Origin: Pseudoflavonifractor phocaeensis
GTDB lineage: Bacteria > Bacillota > Clostridia > Oscillospirales > Oscillospiraceae
Length of the DNA stretch: 64,000 nucleotides
Direction of reading: 5' to 3'
NCBI RefSeq assembly: GCF_016901735.1
Contig: NZ_JACLZC010000004.1
Coordinates: 1 to 64,000, forward strand
Under the pieces are notes generated by a model. It did not search any database and was not told where the DNA came from. It worked only from the letters and a program-made list of their open reading frames with translations. Of this stretch, positions 33,626-42,630 are shown piece after piece. Each line of letters opens with the position of its first letter. The first letter of the stretch is position 1. The position numbers were made by a program, and so were the translations under genes.

Positions 33626-33763
33626 ATAACGATGGATTCAGGAAGGAGCAGACCTGAAATCCAAAACAGACACACCGATCCAATCCCTCTCCAACCCCCT
33701 TTGCAAACACACAACACACACCCAGAGAGCCCGGCCTGAAAAGGCCGGGCTTTTTGGGCTTTT
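33626..33763 (+). ncRNA. candidate small RNA upstream of nadE
   Basis: A TATGAT box (around 33620) is followed by a 5' hairpin GGATTCAGG/CCTGAAATCC (33633-33661), a C/A-rich unpaired stretch and an intrinsic terminator (AGCCCGGCCT/AGGCCGGGCT, 33728-33751, then TTTTT). No protein gene ends here, so the terminator needs a transcript of its own. The -35 box is weak and no known family is recognised. Confidence 0.35.
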
Positions 33764-33765
33764 TC

Positions 33766-33794
33766 TTGCAATTATCTTGGAATTGGGCTATGAT
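33766..33794 (+). promoter_or_regulatory. promoter of nadE
   Basis: TTGCAA (33766-33771) and TATGAT (33789-33794) are 17 bp apart, 43 bp before the nadE start. Confidence 0.75.
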
Positions 33795-33836
33795 GTTTAG
33801 GATAACAAAGAAGCGCAAACAGGAGGTATCGTAACG

Positions 33837-35765
33837 ATGCGAGATGGTTTTGTCAAAGTAGCCGCCGGCACGCCGCATATCAAGGTAGCGGACTGCCGTT
33901 ATAACGCCGAGCAGATCTTCACCCTCATGCGGGAGGCGGACAAGCAGGGCGTGAAGGTGCTGTGTCTGCCCGAGTTGTGCCTGACGGGCTACACCTGCGG
34001 AGACCTGTTCCTCCAGCCCACGTTGCTCCGGGGCGCGGAAGAGGGCCTGGCCACCATTTTGGAGGCCACCAAGAATCTGGACATGGTCGCCGCCATTGGT
34101 CTGCCGGTGCGAAACAAGTGGGACGGCAAGCTTTATAACTGCGCCGCCGTCATCCACAAGGGGGAGATCCTGGGCGTGGTGCCCAAGACCTACCTGCCCA
34201 ACTACGGGGAATTCTACGAGCAGCGGTGGTTCGCTTCCGGCGCCGGTCTGGACCACTGTATCGAGCTGTGCGGCCAGCAGATGAATCTGGGGAACAGCGG
34301 TGTCTTTGCCTGTACCACCATGCCCAATCTGGTCATCGGTGTGGAGATCTGCGAGGATCTGTGGGCGGCGGAGCCGCCCTCCGCCGCGCTGGCCCGGGGC
34401 GGCGCTACCATCGTTCTCAACCTGTCCGCCTCCAATGAGACGGTGGGCAAGGCCAATTACCGCCGCTCCCTGGTGACCGGCCAGTCGGGACGGCTGGTGT
34501 GCGGCTATGTGTACGCCGACGCCGGAGAGGGGGAGTCCACCACCGATCTGGTGTTCGCCGGCCACAATATGATCGCCGAAAACGGCAGCCTGCTCACCGA
34601 GCGGCGCTTTGCCACCGGCCTTACCATCAGCGAGATCGACGTGGACCGCCTGGCCTATGAGCGGCAGCGGATGAACACCTATGGCCCCCAGAAGGAGAAA
34701 GAGATCTGGCGGGTTACCTTTGATATGGAGCTGGGGGACACCCACCTCACCCGGTACGTCTCGCCCATGCCCTTTGTGCCGGAAAACGAGGCCGACCGGG
34801 CCGAGCGGTGCAATGAGATTTTGAAAATCGCCGCCCTGGGTCTTAAAAAGCGGCTGGAGCATACCCACGCCAGAACGGCGGTGGTGGGCCTGTCCGGCGG
34901 CCTGGACTCTACCCTGGCTATCCTCATCACCGCCGTGGCCATGAAGCTGCTGGACCGTCCGGCCAGCGACATCATCGCCGTGACCATGCCCTGCTTCGGC
35001 ACCACCGACCGCACCCGGGACAACGCCGTGGAGCTGGCCGAGCGGCTGGGAGCCACCCTCCAGCGCATTGACATCGGCGAGGCGGTGAAGGTCCACTTCA
35101 AGGACATCGGCCAGTCCATGGAAAACCACGACGTGACCTTTGAGAACGGCCAGGCCAGAGAGCGGACCCAGGTGCTGATGGACATCGCCAACCAGACCGG
35201 CGGCATGGTCATCGGCACCGGCGACCTCTCGGAGCTGGCGTTGGGCTGGTGTACCTACAACGGCGACCATATGAGCAACTATGCGGTGAACGCCTCTATC
35301 CCCAAGACCTTGGTGCGCCATCTGGTGAGCTTCATCTCGGACGACAAGGGGGAGGAGGACCCCCGCCTCTCCGCCGTGCTGGACGACATTCTGGATACGC
35401 CGGTCTCTCCCGAGCTGCTCCCGGCCATCGAGGGCAAGATCGCCCAGAAAACAGAGGATCTGGTGGGCCCCTATGAGCTCCACGATTTCTTCCTCTACTA
35501 TGCCATTCGCTGGGGCTTCCCGCCCCGCAAGGTATTCCGTCTGGCCGAGCAGGCCCTGGGACGGCGGTATGACCGGGCTGTGATCCTCAAGTGGCTGAAG
35601 AACTTCTATCGCCGCTTCTTCTCCCAGCAGTTCAAGCGATCCTGTCTGCCCGACGGTCCCAAGGTGGGATCGGTGGCGCTCAGCCCCCGGGGCGACTGGC
35701 GGATGCCCTCTGACGCTGTGGCGGCGCTGTGGCTGGAGGAGTTGGAGGAGCTGGACCGGGCATGA
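33837..35765 (+). CDS. nadE: glutamine-dependent NAD+ synthase
   Basis: This 642-residue two-domain enzyme makes NAD+ from deamido-NAD+, glutamine and ATP. Residues 1-280 are a nitrilase-type glutaminase (VKVLCLPELCLTGYTCGDLF with the catalytic Glu, and VIGVEICEDLWAAE with the nucleophilic Cys). Residues about 320-640 are the synthetase with the PP-loop GLSGGLDSTLAI and GTGDLSELALGWCTYNGDHM. GGAGG lies 10 nt upstream of the ATG. The stop overlaps the first chromate-transporter gene (ATGA), an odd operon partner. Confidence 0.96.
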   Translation: MRDGFVKVAAGTPHIKVADCRYNAEQIFTLMREADKQGVKVLCLPELCLTGYTCGDLFLQPTLLRGAEEGLATILEATKNLDMVAAIGLPVRNKWDGKLYNCAAVIHKGEILGVVPKTYLPNYGEFYEQRWFASGAGLDHCIELCGQQMNLGNSGVFACTTMPNLVIGVEICEDLWAAEPPSAALARGGATIVLNLSASNETVGKANYRRSLVTGQSGRLVCGYVYADAGEGESTTDLVFAGHNMIAENGSLLTERRFATGLTISEIDVDRLAYERQRMNTYGPQKEKEIWRVTFDMELGDTHLTRYVSPMPFVPENEADRAERCNEILKIAALGLKKRLEHTHARTAVVGLSGGLDSTLAILITAVAMKLLDRPASDIIAVTMPCFGTTDRTRDNAVELAERLGATLQRIDIGEAVKVHFKDIGQSMENHDVTFENGQARERTQVLMDIANQTGGMVIGTGDLSELALGWCTYNGDHMSNYAVNASIPKTLVRHLVSFISDDKGEEDPRLSAVLDDILDTPVSPELLPAIEGKIAQKTEDLVGPYELHDFFLYYAIRWGFPPRKVFRLAEQALGRRYDRAVILKWLKNFYRRFFSQQFKRSCLPDGPKVGSVALSPRGDWRMPSDAVAALWLEELEELDRA

Positions 35766-36352
35766 ATGTGTATGTTGATCTGTTTGTGACCTTTGCAAAG
35801 ATTGGGGTATGCACCTTTGGCGGCGGGTACGCCATGCTGCCCATTCTTCAGCGGGAGCTGGTGGACAAAAAGAAATGGACCACCGAGGAGGCGCTGGCCG
35901 ACTACTACGCCGTGGGTCAATGCACCCCCGGCATCATCGCGGTGAATACCGCCACCTTCGTGGGCTTCGATCAGAAGGGCAACCTGGGCGGGATCGTGGC
36001 CACACTGGGTCTGGTGGCGCCCTGTATCCTCATCATCGGCATTATCGCCGCCTTTTTGTCCAATTTCGCGGAAAACCAGTATGTGATCCACGCCTTTGCG
36101 GGGGTCCGGGCCTGTGTATGCGCGCTGATTCTGTCCAGCGTGCTCAAGCTGCGCAAGACCACGGTGGTGGACGGCGCGACCTTTGGGATTTTCCTGGTGG
36201 TGTTTCTGCTGTCGGCGGTGTCCATCTTCGTGACGCTGGAGACCGGGACGCTGCTGGGCGCGGTATTCAACTTCTTTACCTCGCCGGTGGTGCTGGTCAT
36301 CCTGGCGGGTCTGGCGGGCTATGTGATCCGCCGCGTAAGGGGGTGGAAGTGA
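35762..36352 (+). CDS. chromate-transporter family protein, first half-size subunit
   Basis: This 196-residue membrane protein of the CHR family has the signature FAKIGVCTFGGGYAMLPILQ near the N-terminus, then CTPGIIAVNTATFVGFDQKG and about five to six hydrophobic helices. Short-chain CHR proteins work as pairs, and the second half follows immediately. The true substrate of gut-type pairs is unproven; chromate or another oxyanion is possible. The ATG at 35762 lies in the nadE stop overlap, so it is translationally coupled to nadE. Confidence 0.85.
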   Translation: MNVYVDLFVTFAKIGVCTFGGGYAMLPILQRELVDKKKWTTEEALADYYAVGQCTPGIIAVNTATFVGFDQKGNLGGIVATLGLVAPCILIIGIIAAFLSNFAENQYVIHAFAGVRACVCALILSSVLKLRKTTVVDGATFGIFLVVFLLSAVSIFVTLETGTLLGAVFNFFTSPVVLVILAGLAGYVIRRVRGWK

Positions 36353-36927
36353 TGGTACTGATCCAGCTTTTCCTGGAATTTTTCCGGGTGGGCCTTTTCT
36401 CCGTGGGCGGCGGACTGGCCACCATTCCCTTTTTGACCGATCTGGGCAACCGGACAGCATGGTTTACCCAGGCGGAGCTGGCCAATATGATCGCCGTGTC
36501 CGAGTCCACCCCCGGCCCCATGGGCGTCAATATGGCCAGCTATGTGGGCTTTGAGACCGCCGGACCGGTGGGCTGCATGGTGGCCACGCTGGGCCTGGTG
36601 GCCCCGTCCATCATTGTAATTCTCATCATTGCCCGCTTTTTGCAAAAATTCCGCACCAGCCGGACGGTGGACGGCGTATTCTACGGTCTGCGCCCGGCGT
36701 CCACAGCGCTCATCGCCTCCGCCGGTTTTCTGTCGGTGGTGAAAAGCAGTCTGCTGGCCCTGGATAAGCTGGGCGTGACCCAGGCGGTGACCGAGCTCTT
36801 CCACTGGAAGGCCGTGGTGCTGTTTTTGGTGGTATTCGCCCTGCTCCATGTGCCCAAGGTAAAGGGTCTGCATCCCATTTTGTTCATTGCCGCCTCGGCG
36901 GTGGTGGGCATTCTCTTCCAATTCTGA
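36352..36927 (+). CDS. chromate-transporter family protein, second half-size subunit
   Basis: This 191-residue CHR-family partner has FFRVGLFSVGGGLATIPFLT and ESTPGPMGVNMASYVGFETA, mirroring the first subunit. It probably inserts in the opposite topology to complete an antiparallel pair. Its ATG overlaps the preceding stop (TGATG), so the two halves are made together in equal amount. A bidirectional terminator follows. Confidence 0.85.
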   Translation: MVLIQLFLEFFRVGLFSVGGGLATIPFLTDLGNRTAWFTQAELANMIAVSESTPGPMGVNMASYVGFETAGPVGCMVATLGLVAPSIIVILIIARFLQKFRTSRTVDGVFYGLRPASTALIASAGFLSVVKSSLLALDKLGVTQAVTELFHWKAVVLFLVVFALLHVPKVKGLHPILFIAASAVVGILFQF

Positions 36928-36944
36928 CAAGGGTAAAACCGCAA

Positions 36945-36981
36945 ACGGCCGCATACCTCCTTTTCGGAAGTATGCGGCCGT
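36945..36981. terminator. hairpin between convergent operons
   Basis: ACGGCCGCATAC pairs with GTATGCGGCCGT around a short loop. It lies between the rightward chromate-transporter operon and the leftward protease gene. The T runs are poor, so termination strength is uncertain. Confidence 0.55.
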
Positions 36982-36996
36982 GTTGTGTGTTTGCTG

Positions 36997-38892
36997 TTAC
37001 GCGGGCAGAATACCGGTCCGCTCCAGGACGGCGCACAGCAGGTCGGCGGCCTCCTCCCGGGAAATGGGGGCCGTGGGATCAATCCGGGTCACGTCGTCCC
37101 ACAGCAGGGAGACGGGCTGGTCCAGCTCGTCCAACTGACTGGAGGAGAGGAGCCAAACCGACAGACGGGACCAGGGAGCAAAGCGGCTCAGGCGGTCGCT
37201 GTCCAGATCCTCCTGCGTCGCGCCCTGACGGGAAATCTGGAAGGTAAGGCTGACGCGCTGGGCCAGGCGGCCCATAATGGTAAAGAACTGCTCATGGGTG
37301 ACTGTGTCATCCGGGCGGAAGAGGCCGTTGCCCACTCCCTCCACCAGACCCATTTTGGCGATGGCGTTGATGGCCAGACCGTAGGAGTCATCCATGGAGA
37401 CGTCGGAGAAAAGGCTCTCGCCGGTGGGGACGGTGCAGTTGAGGGCCTGGGCCAGCAGCGCGGCCAGCTGTGCCCGGGTCAGGGAGCTTTTGGGGAAGTA
37501 GGAGCCCTGGCCGTTCCCCAGAACCACGCCGTAGACGGCCAGGCGCTGGATGGACTGGGCGTAGGGGCTGCCCTCAACGTCGGAAAAGAGGCGGCTTTGG
37601 AAGGGAATGGAGTGGTCAGCCGCCGCCTGCTGAGGCTGGACAGAGTTCCAGCCGTCGCCGCTGCCCTGCCAGAGGGCGGCGGTGGGAGGGATGGCGGCCA
37701 GCAATTGGGCAAAGACCTCCGGCTGTGCCAGCGCCGCTTTTTGGGAGATGTACCAGCTGCCGTTCAGGTCCAGCCGGTAATATCCCGCGGTCCCGCCGCT
37801 GGGCGGAGCGGCGGAGAGGAGGAGAGCCACCTCCTGGGCCAGATCAGGGCTAACCAAAAGGTGGGGGATGACGCCCACAGTGTCGGTGGTGGAGCCGCTG
37901 GCGGTGTAGAAGCGGACGGTGGTGATCTTCATGGCGTCGCCGTCAAAGAGCTCTGGGTTGGTATACTGGTCAAGCACGCTCTGGGCCACACCCTTGCCGT
38001 AGGTGCGTCCGCCGATGACCAGCCCGGCCTTGAGGTCCCGGATGCCGGCGGAAAAGATCTCGGAGGCGCTGGCGGTACCCCCGTCGGTCAGCACGATCAG
38101 CGGGGCGCTGGAAATCTGCTCCCGCTTGGCCTCCAGGGCGGACAGCTGTGCGCTGCCGTCCATAAAGTAACACTTGATGCCGCCGCCGGTAAAGACGGAG
38201 AGGGTATCCAGGGCGGCCTGGGTCAGGCCACCACCGTTGTCCCGCAGGTCCACGATCCAGCGGTCGGCCTGGGGAAATTGGTCCAGAGCCTCGGTAAAGT
38301 GGGCGTAGGTGTCATGCCCAAAGGTGGTGCAGGTCAGGAGGCCCACATGGTCCTCCAGCAGCTGGGCGGAGGTGGCGGCCACGAGAATGGAGGAGCGGGT
38401 AAGGGTGCAGGCGGCGGAGACGCCGTCCCGCAGGTAAGTAATGGTCACCTGGGTGCCCTCCTGCCCCTGAATGAGAGCGCTGACGGCGCCCATCTCCAAT
38501 CCGGCGGTGGAGACACCGTCCACGGCGGTGATAAGGTCGCCGGCCTGCAGTCCAGCCTCCAACGCCGGGGAGCCGGCCAGCACCTCCACCACCACCGGCC
38601 CGTTTTCACTGGCCTGCATCTTGACGCCGATTCCGGTGAGCTGTACATCCTCCATGGAGGCCAGGAAGGCGGCGTATTCGTCGGCGGTAAAGTAGGTTGT
38701 GTAGTGGTCGCCCAGGGCGGAGAGCATCGCGTCGATGGTGGGCTGTGCCAGGACCTCCTGGGAGACGTCGTCAATATAATAATCCTGCAAAAGCTGGCCG
38801 GCCTCCTGGGCCGTGAGGGCACGGGCGGGCAGCGTCAGCAGGGAAAGTGCCAGAACGAGCGCCGCAAACCGGCGGCGGAAGGTGTGAGACAT
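36997..38892 (-). CDS. secreted S41 C-terminal processing protease with SLH repeats
   Basis: This 631-residue protein begins with a signal peptide (RRFAALVLALSLLTLPARA). A PDZ domain follows (GSPALEAGLQAGDLITAVDG), then the S41 protease core with the serine in TDGGTASASEIFSAG and the lysine in GGRTYGKGVAQSVL. The C-terminal third carries S-layer homology segments (DVEGSPYAQSIQRLAVYGVV, SLTRAQLAALLAQAL, GNGLFRPDDTVTHEQFFTIM). It therefore acts outside the membrane, tethered to cell-wall polymers. CtpA relatives process exported or cell-wall proteins. The next gene upstream is another SLH-anchored hydrolase in the same orientation. Confidence 0.92.
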   Translation of the reverse strand: MSHTFRRRFAALVLALSLLTLPARALTAQEAGQLLQDYYIDDVSQEVLAQPTIDAMLSALGDHYTTYFTADEYAAFLASMEDVQLTGIGVKMQASENGPVVVEVLAGSPALEAGLQAGDLITAVDGVSTAGLEMGAVSALIQGQEGTQVTITYLRDGVSAACTLTRSSILVAATSAQLLEDHVGLLTCTTFGHDTYAHFTEALDQFPQADRWIVDLRDNGGGLTQAALDTLSVFTGGGIKCYFMDGSAQLSALEAKREQISSAPLIVLTDGGTASASEIFSAGIRDLKAGLVIGGRTYGKGVAQSVLDQYTNPELFDGDAMKITTVRFYTASGSTTDTVGVIPHLLVSPDLAQEVALLLSAAPPSGGTAGYYRLDLNGSWYISQKAALAQPEVFAQLLAAIPPTAALWQGSGDGWNSVQPQQAAADHSIPFQSRLFSDVEGSPYAQSIQRLAVYGVVLGNGQGSYFPKSSLTRAQLAALLAQALNCTVPTGESLFSDVSMDDSYGLAINAIAKMGLVEGVGNGLFRPDDTVTHEQFFTIMGRLAQRVSLTFQISRQGATQEDLDSDRLSRFAPWSRLSVWLLSSSQLDELDQPVSLLWDDVTRIDPTAPISREEAADLLCAVLERTGILPA

Positions 38893-39059
38893 GGAAGGAC
38901 CCCCTTGCGTTCAAATTTTACCCGCCCATTTTATCGCAAACGGATGCGTCATACAAGTCAAAGCGGCGTTTTGAAACCATTTGTCATTTTTGGATGAGGG
39001 GAATAGGGGAAAACGGTCGAACGATGAAGAAAAAACTTCAGGATCTGTCATATGTCCGG

Positions 39060-40595
39060 TCAGGCGGCGCGCTGGTCTGGGTCCAGGAGCCGGACGGCCA
39101 GAGCGGCGGCCTCCGCCCGGGTGAGGACGGCGTCGGGCCGGAAGGCGCCGTTGGCGTCGGTGCCGGTGAGGATACCGGCGCGGTACAGGGTGAGCACGTC
39201 CGCATACCCTTCCCGCTGGGGGGAGAGGTCGGGAATCGTATCCACCGTCCGAATGGGGGCAAGGGCCTCCTGGGGAAGGGAGCGGCGGAGCAGTATGGCG
39301 CACTGAAGCCGGGTGATGGGGGCGGCCAGGGTCTGGGTGGTGAGGGAAGCGGAGAGGATGCCGGTTTGCAGGGCATAGTCCAGATAGACCTGATACCAGG
39401 GCACGCCCTGGACCAAGGGGTCGGTCCCCTTTTCATAGATGACATGGATGCGGGCACTGAGGCTGACGGCCTCGGCGGCGGTGACGGTGCCGGCGGGGGA
39501 GAAGAGGTTCCCGCCGGTGCCCCGCATGAGACCCAGATGCCAGGCGGCCCGGACGCTGGGGGCATACCAGGCGGAGGGGGACACATCGTCAAAGGGGGCG
39601 AGGGCTTCCACCACCTGATGGATGGCGGTAAGGAGGCTGAGGTTGCTGTCGGCGGCGTCCTGAGAGATCTCCCAGATCATCACGCCGCCCAGCTGTTCCA
39701 GGGCGTAGCGGGTTTTGGCCTGGATGGTGGGAATGCCGTTGTACCAGACGGTCTGGCCGTTGTAGACCGAGGTATCCCGCCGGGCGGCGGCGGGGTCGGC
39801 GCGGACCAGCGCGCCATAGGAGACGGAGCCGGGACGGGCGTAGAAGGGAAGGCCCAGCACCACCTTTTCGGCGGGTAAGCCCCGGGTTTCGTGCCAGTAG
39901 TTCCCGGCGTGGACGGCGTAGTCATAGGAGGCGTGCTGGGCGTTGTTGGCGTCATAGGCCATGACGTTGACCCAGTCCACCGCCTCCAAAACGGCGTCGG
40001 TAAAGGCCATGGAGGAGGCGTAGGGCGTTCCGGTGTCGGGGGAGACGCCGCCCGGCACGGCGGTGGTGAGGAGTTTTCCCTGGAGTCCGGCGCGCAGGCG
40101 GAGCATCAGGTCCTCATACTGCCGGTATGTACCACTGGTCCTGGGGTATTCCCAGTCCATATCCACCCCGTCAAAGCCGTATTGGGCGCACATGGAGAGG
40201 ATGGCCTCGGTCAGGGCGGCCCGTTTTTCCGGGGTAGCGGTGGCGGCGGCAAAGGTGTCCTCCAGCGGGACGTTCTGGTAGCTCCAGCCGCCCACCGCCA
40301 GCAGGACCTTGACGCCGTGGGCGTGGGCCTCCCGGATGAGGGCCCTGGCGTTGGCGGCGTTTTCCAGGGGACGGAGTCCGCCCTCGGGGGTGGGGATGGC
40401 AAAGGCGTAATAGATGTGGGTAAGCTTATCATACTGAAGGGTATCCCGCCCGGTCCGCCAGGAGGGATAATAGGCCGTTACCTTGACTTGTCCATTCGGC
40501 GCGTGGGCGTCGGTGGCGGGCGCGGCGGCGGCGAAAAGAGCCAGGAGAAATGCGCACAGGGCCAGCGTAAGGGCCGGCCGTTTGATTCGGTCCAT
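39060..40595 (-). CDS. secreted GH18 glycosidase with SLH repeats
   Basis: This 511-residue protein has a signal peptide (ALTLALCAFLLALFAAAAPA). A GH18 barrel covers about residues 40-340 (VKVTAYYPSWRTG, VKVLLAVGGWSYQN and the catalytic FDGVDMDWEYP, D-x-x-D-x-D-x-E). SLH segments make up the C-terminal 150 residues (TGGNLFSPAGTVTAAEAVSL, DANGAFRPDAVLTRAEAAAL). The ATG at 40595 is chosen over TTG at 40619. GH18 proteins of this layout act on N-acetylglucosamine polymers such as chitin, peptidoglycan or spore coat glycans; the substrate cannot be told from sequence. Confidence 0.9.
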   Translation of the reverse strand: MDRIKRPALTLALCAFLLALFAAAAPATDAHAPNGQVKVTAYYPSWRTGRDTLQYDKLTHIYYAFAIPTPEGGLRPLENAANARALIREAHAHGVKVLLAVGGWSYQNVPLEDTFAAATATPEKRAALTEAILSMCAQYGFDGVDMDWEYPRTSGTYRQYEDLMLRLRAGLQGKLLTTAVPGGVSPDTGTPYASSMAFTDAVLEAVDWVNVMAYDANNAQHASYDYAVHAGNYWHETRGLPAEKVVLGLPFYARPGSVSYGALVRADPAAARRDTSVYNGQTVWYNGIPTIQAKTRYALEQLGGVMIWEISQDAADSNLSLLTAIHQVVEALAPFDDVSPSAWYAPSVRAAWHLGLMRGTGGNLFSPAGTVTAAEAVSLSARIHVIYEKGTDPLVQGVPWYQVYLDYALQTGILSASLTTQTLAAPITRLQCAILLRRSLPQEALAPIRTVDTIPDLSPQREGYADVLTLYRAGILTGTDANGAFRPDAVLTRAEAAALAVRLLDPDQRAA

Positions 40596-40701
40596 GAGGA
40601 GGTCCTGCCTTTCTGTCAAAATCGTGAAAACCAGGGCCCATTGTAGCAGAAAAGAGAGGGAAAAACCATGGAAATTTCTCCTCCTTTTGTCGCTTTTTCT
40701 C

Positions 40702-40730
40702 TTGTATCACCCTGACGGGCGGTATATAAT
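40702..40730 (+). promoter_or_regulatory. promoter of murC
   Basis: TTGTAT (40702-40707) and a perfect TATAAT (40725-40730) are 17 bp apart, 52 bp before the murC ATG. Confidence 0.75.
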
Positions 40731-40781
40731 ATCCGCTGGAGAAAAAAGCTTCAAAGATTCAAAGAAAGGGTGTCTTGCCCC

Positions 40782-42185
40782 ATGACGGATTTTCACGTTC
40801 ATGATACCCGGGAAAACCGGGACATCAGCGCTTATATCGCCCCTGGCCGCCGGGCCCATCTCATCGGCATCGGCGGCGTATCCATGTCCCCCCTGGCCGA
40901 GGTGCTCCACCGCTTCGGTATGGTGGTCACCGGCTCGGACATGAAGGAGAGCCCCGCGGTGGAGCATCTGCGGTCCCTTGGCATCCAGGTGGCCATCGGC
41001 CATCGGGCGGAAAACCTGGGCCAGGCGGAGCTGGTGATCCGCACCGCCGCCGCCCACGATGAAAACCCGGAGATCGCCGCCGCCCGGCAGGCGGGCATCC
41101 CGGTCTTTGAGCGGGCCCAGGCGTGGGGACGCATCATGCAGGACTACCGAAACGCCCTGTGCATTGCCGGCACCCACGGCAAGACCACCACCACCTCCAT
41201 GTGTACCCACATCGCCATGGCGGCCGCGGCAGACCCCACGGTGATGATCGGCGGCGTGCTGCCTCTGCTGGGCTCGGGCTACCGGGTGGGCAAGGGGGAG
41301 ACCATCATTCTGGAGAGCTGCGAGTATTGCAACTCCTTTCTGTCCTTTTTCCCCACCGTGGCGGTGATTCTGAATATTGAGGCCGACCACCTGGACTTTT
41401 TCCAGGACCTGGCCGATGTGGAGCGGTCCTTCCGTGCCTTTGCCCTGCGGGTGCCGGAGAACGGGGTGGTCATCGCCAACGCCGACGACGCCAACACCAT
41501 GGACACCCTGGCGGGGCTGGACCGGCCCATGATGACCTTTGGCCTGGAGCGGGGGGACGTCCACGCCGCCAACCTGACCTGGACCAACGGACTGGCCTCC
41601 TTTGATGTGGTGCATGACGGCGCGGTGTTCACCCATGTGGCCCTCCAGGTGCCCGGCGTCCACAACGTCAAAAACGCCCTGGCCGCCGCCGCCGCGTCCA
41701 TCGCTCTGGGCTTCCACGCCCAGGCGGTCTCCCAGGGTCTGGGGGCCTTTTTGGGCGCCGGACGCCGGTTTGAGCACAAGGGGACCTACCACGGGGCGGA
41801 GATTTATGACGATTACGCCCATCACCCCGGCGAGCTGCGGGCCCTCTTCTCGGCGGTGGGCGCGCTGGGCTACCGGCGGGTGATCTGCGCCTTCCAGCCC
41901 CACACGTACAGCCGCACCCAGGCTCTTTTTGACGACTTTGTCCAGGCGCTGGCCGCGCCGGACATTACCGTCCTGGCCGAAATTTTTGCCGCCCGGGAGA
42001 CCAACGACATCGGCATCTCCTCCCAGGATCTGGCCCGGTGTATCCCCAACAGCCGCTACTGCGCCACCCTGGAAGAGGTGACCGACACGCTGGCCCTGCT
42101 GGCCCAGCCCGGGGATCTCATCCTCACCGTGGGCGCGGGAGACATCTACACGGTGGGCGAGGCTCTGGCCGCTCGGGAGGAGTGA
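40782..42185 (+). CDS. murC: UDP-N-acetylmuramate-L-alanine ligase
   Basis: This 467-residue Mur ligase adds L-alanine to UDP-MurNAc in peptidoglycan synthesis. It has the Rossmann-type start AHLIGIGGVSMSPLAEVLHR and the ATP loop CIAGTHGKTTTTSM. Further blocks are ILNIEADHLDFFQDL, VPGVHNVKNALAAAA and EIYDDYAHHPGELRALF, all characteristic of MurC. The ATG at 40782 is preferred over a GTG at 40770 that sits on the ribosome site. It stands alone, apart from the dcw cluster, as in many Clostridia. Confidence 0.95.
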   Translation: MTDFHVHDTRENRDISAYIAPGRRAHLIGIGGVSMSPLAEVLHRFGMVVTGSDMKESPAVEHLRSLGIQVAIGHRAENLGQAELVIRTAAAHDENPEIAAARQAGIPVFERAQAWGRIMQDYRNALCIAGTHGKTTTTSMCTHIAMAAAADPTVMIGGVLPLLGSGYRVGKGETIILESCEYCNSFLSFFPTVAVILNIEADHLDFFQDLADVERSFRAFALRVPENGVVIANADDANTMDTLAGLDRPMMTFGLERGDVHAANLTWTNGLASFDVVHDGAVFTHVALQVPGVHNVKNALAAAAASIALGFHAQAVSQGLGAFLGAGRRFEHKGTYHGAEIYDDYAHHPGELRALFSAVGALGYRRVICAFQPHTYSRTQALFDDFVQALAAPDITVLAEIFAARETNDIGISSQDLARCIPNSRYCATLEEVTDTLALLAQPGDLILTVGAGDIYTVGEALAAREE

Positions 42186-42187
42186 GG

Positions 42188-42514
42188 ATGGGGACCTTTT
42201 TCCTGCCGGTGCTCTCACACTTTCAAAATGACAATTTCTGGACTGCCAGCGACCGCCGGATGCGCTATCTGGTGACCCCCAAGGAGGGGGAGCGGCTGGA
42301 GGCGCAGGTATGGGAGGGCCCCTGGGGCCACGCCTTCAGCCATATAGAGGAAGAGGCGTCGTTTCCGCTGAGCGAGGAGGGACTGACGCAGCTGGAGGCG
42401 TGGTGCCGCCGCTGGAGCGAGGAGATCAACCGCCGTCCGCCCCGCTCGCTGGAGGAGACCCTTGCCATGCGGGAGGCCGCGCTCCAAAGCCGGAAGGAGC
42501 AGGCCGATTCATAA
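42188..42514 (+). CDS. conserved small protein of unknown function
   Basis: This 108-residue acidic soluble protein is of no recognised family. It begins with a beta-rich half (RRMRYLVTPKEGERLEAQVW, then EGPWGHAFSHIEEEASFPL) and ends in a charged helix (LTQLEAWCRRWSEEINRRPP, LEETLAMREAALQSRKEQ). GGAGGAGTGAGG immediately precedes the ATG, which lies 3 bp after the murC stop, so it is co-transcribed. A role near cell-wall synthesis is possible only by association. Confidence 0.75.
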   Translation: MGTFFLPVLSHFQNDNFWTASDRRMRYLVTPKEGERLEAQVWEGPWGHAFSHIEEEASFPLSEEGLTQLEAWCRRWSEEINRRPPRSLEETLAMREAALQSRKEQADS

Positions 42515-42568
42515 GCTTTTTTGCCCGCCGCCCTTTGCTGGGCGGCGGGCAATCGCGTCCTTTGCGCC

Positions 42569-42609
42569 TTGACAGGAGGGGACAAGGGGGGCATAATTGA
42601 TATATCAAT
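42569..42609 (+). promoter_or_regulatory. promoter with overlapping palindromic MarR operator
   Basis: TTGACA (42569-42574) and CATAAT (42592-42597) are 17 bp apart. The perfect 14-bp palindrome ATTGATATATCAAT (42596-42609) overlaps the -10 box. Autorepression by the MarR protein encoded next is likely. Confidence 0.75.
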
Positions 42610-42630
42610 GTTTGAAAGGAGGGGGAAGGA

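Noticed and set aside
36985-38997. 670-codon plus-strand frame opposite the S41 protease
   Set aside because: The minus-strand protease has a signal peptide, PDZ, catalytic and SLH motifs; the plus-strand frame has none.
42522-42551. Strong GCCCGCCGCCC/GGGCGGCGGGC hairpin after murC and its small neighbour
   Set aside because: There is no T run on the 3' side in either direction, so it is not called an intrinsic terminator.
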